NCBI GenBank assembly: GCA_965365655.1
Contig: CBDUCN010000093.1
Span: 1 to 16,331, forward strand
Direction: 5' to 3'
Source: JBFHNV01 sp965365655
GTDB lineage: Bacteria > Pseudomonadota > Gammaproteobacteria > HK1
DNA: 16,331 nucleotides
The notes beneath the pieces were generated by a model that was not told where the DNA came from, did not search any database, and was given only the letters and a program-made list of their open reading frames with translations. The position numbers and the translations under genes are program-made. Position 1 is the first letter of the stretch; each line of letters begins with the position of its first letter. Shown here in pieces: positions 14,794-16,331 of the stretch.

Positions 14794-14823
14794 TCCGCGC
14801 CGGCCTCGATCGCGAACGGCATT

Positions 14824-14839
14824 CGTGATCTGTGTCACG
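14824..14839 (+). promoter_or_regulatory. CRP/Vfr-like operator
   Basis: CGTGATCTGTGTCACG contains GTGA-N6-TCAC, the invariant core of CRP-family sites, with arms CGTGA/TCACG symmetric over 5 bases. Two outer positions differ from the full TGTGA-N6-TCACA consensus. Vfr, the Pseudomonas CRP homologue, is known to repress fleQ, so the position before a fleQ-type gene is meaningful. It lies about 140 bases before the predicted sigma54 start. Confidence 0.5.
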
Positions 14840-14860
14840 GATCCGCTCCGGTGGTCGGGC

Positions 14861-14880
14861 CTGTCGGGGTGTGCCGACAG
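14861..14880 (+). repeat. Perfect 20-base inverted repeat, possible enhancer site
   Basis: CTGTCGG (14861-14867) and CCGACAG (14874-14880) are exact reverse complements with a 6-base spacer, GGTGTG. The repeat is centred about 108 bases before the predicted sigma54 transcription start, a usual place for an upstream activator site. It could also form a hairpin in RNA, but no T-tract follows. Confidence 0.45.
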
Positions 14881-14910
14881 AAAACCGACGCTTCCCACAG
14901 CATTTTCGCG

Positions 14911-14923
14911 CAACCCCTTGATC
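14911..14923 (+). promoter_or_regulatory. IHF-like site
   Basis: CAACCCCTTGATC matches the reverse complement of the IHF consensus (YAANNNNTTGATW) at every defined position but the last. It lies between the inverted repeat and the sigma54 promoter, where IHF bends DNA to bring the bound activator to the polymerase. Confidence 0.45.
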
Positions 14924-14951
14924 GCTGGTCGACGGGCCGCGTGCGCCGTGT

Positions 14952-14967
14952 AGGCATGGCGATTGCA
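14952..14967 (+). promoter_or_regulatory. sigma54 (RpoN) promoter of the fleQ-type gene
   Basis: AGGCATGGCGATTGCA aligns with the consensus TGGCACG-N4-TTGCA. It has the essential GG (14953-14954) and GC (14965-14966) exactly 10 bases apart and an intact TTGCA. Only the first T and one C differ. Transcription would start near 14978, leaving a leader of about 110 bases before ATG 15089. Confidence 0.75.
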
Positions 14968-15088
14968 GAGAGCTTCATGCCCCGCACCCGTGCGGGTGCA
15001 GGAGAGCTGACCACGGCCCCGGGCCTCCCGATACACGGGCGAGCACCGAGGAAGCCGCGGCAACGTCACGGTCAAGAGAGGTATCGGC

Positions 15089-16255
<1,167 letters not shown>

Positions 16256-16256
16256 C

Positions 16257-16274
16257 GCCGCGCCGGCGGCCGGC
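16257..16274 (+). terminator. GC stem-loop after the fleQ-type gene
   Basis: Two overlapping short stems are possible: GCCGC/GCGGC around GCCG (16257-16270), or GCCGG/CCGGC around CGG (16262-16274). They begin just after the stop codon. Neither has a T-tract. The remaining bases to the window end show no supported gene. Confidence 0.25.
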
Positions 16275-16331
16275 CTGCGGGCAGGGCGGTTGCGGGCTCC
16301 TCCGCACGCGCTCGAGCCCGACGTCATGGGC

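Larger units (their letters stand above)
14781..15088 (+). promoter_or_regulatory. Regulatory region of the fleQ-type gene
   Basis: This 308-base gap has no gene. It holds, in order, a CRP/Vfr-like palindrome, a perfect 20-base inverted repeat, a less GC-rich stretch, an IHF-like site, and a sigma54 promoter followed by a leader of about 110 bases. The frame of the downstream gene is closed by a TGA at 15008-15010, so the activator cannot extend upstream. The order of elements is that of a classical enhancer-dependent sigma54 control region. Confidence 0.7.

Noticed and set aside
12351..14822. An 823-residue open frame on the minus strand across the EAL gene
   Set aside because: It mirrors the codon pattern of the receiver-PAS-GGDEF-EAL gene, shows no family motif and has no start context of its own.
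16326..16331. ATG GGC at the window edge as the start of a next gene such as fleS
   Set aside because: Only two codons are visible and no ribosome-binding site is evident, so it cannot be supported.

Overview
This window is a dense, high-GC (by eye near 70%) flagellar locus with every supported gene on the + strand. The gene order flgGHIJKL - fliC - flaG - fliD - fliS - fleQ-type regulator matches the polar-flagellum locus of Pseudomonas-like Gammaproteobacteria. The FleQ-type C-terminus and the sigma54/sigma28-like promoter sequences support the same assignment. I cannot name the genus.

Layout. Positions 16-6876 hold the late rod, ring and hook-junction genes: flgG (distal rod), flgH (L-ring lipoprotein), flgI (P-ring), flgJ (rod cap fused to a muramidase), flgK and flgL (hook-filament junction). 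Gaps are short and flgK/flgL overlap by 4 bases, so this is probably one transcription unit. A 366-base gap (6877-7242) contains stem-loops after flgL, a good sigma28 (FliA) promoter, and a leader that can fold over the fliC ribosome-binding site. fliC (flagellin), flaG, fliD (cap) and fliS (chaperone) follow. fliC and flaG are separated by a perfect GC hairpin. flaG and fliD are separated by 322 bases with a weaker sigma28-like promoter.

Between fliS and the fleQ-type gene, where Pseudomonas has a second fliS/fliT-like gene, there are two large cyclic-di-GMP genes. One is an HDOD-GGDEF protein that looks like an active, feedback-controlled diguanylate cyclase. The other has a decayed receiver, a PAS domain, a GADEF variant and an intact EAL, and looks mainly like a phosphodiesterase. 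A 308-base regulatory gap follows (14781-15088), with a CRP/Vfr-like palindrome, a perfect 20-base inverted repeat, an IHF-like site and a near-consensus sigma54 promoter. It precedes a FleQ-family sigma54 activator.

The most interesting point is that activator. Its AAA+ core and C-terminus are clearly FleQ-like, but it has no N-terminal FleQ/receiver domain. Most residues that form the FleQ cyclic-di-GMP pocket also appear to be substituted, although two cyclic-di-GMP enzymes are encoded just upstream. Its own gene seems to be sigma54-driven. Together this suggests a rewired flagellar hierarchy in which cyclic-di-GMP acts somewhere other than on this FleQ-like protein. That is inference, and the needed checks are listed.
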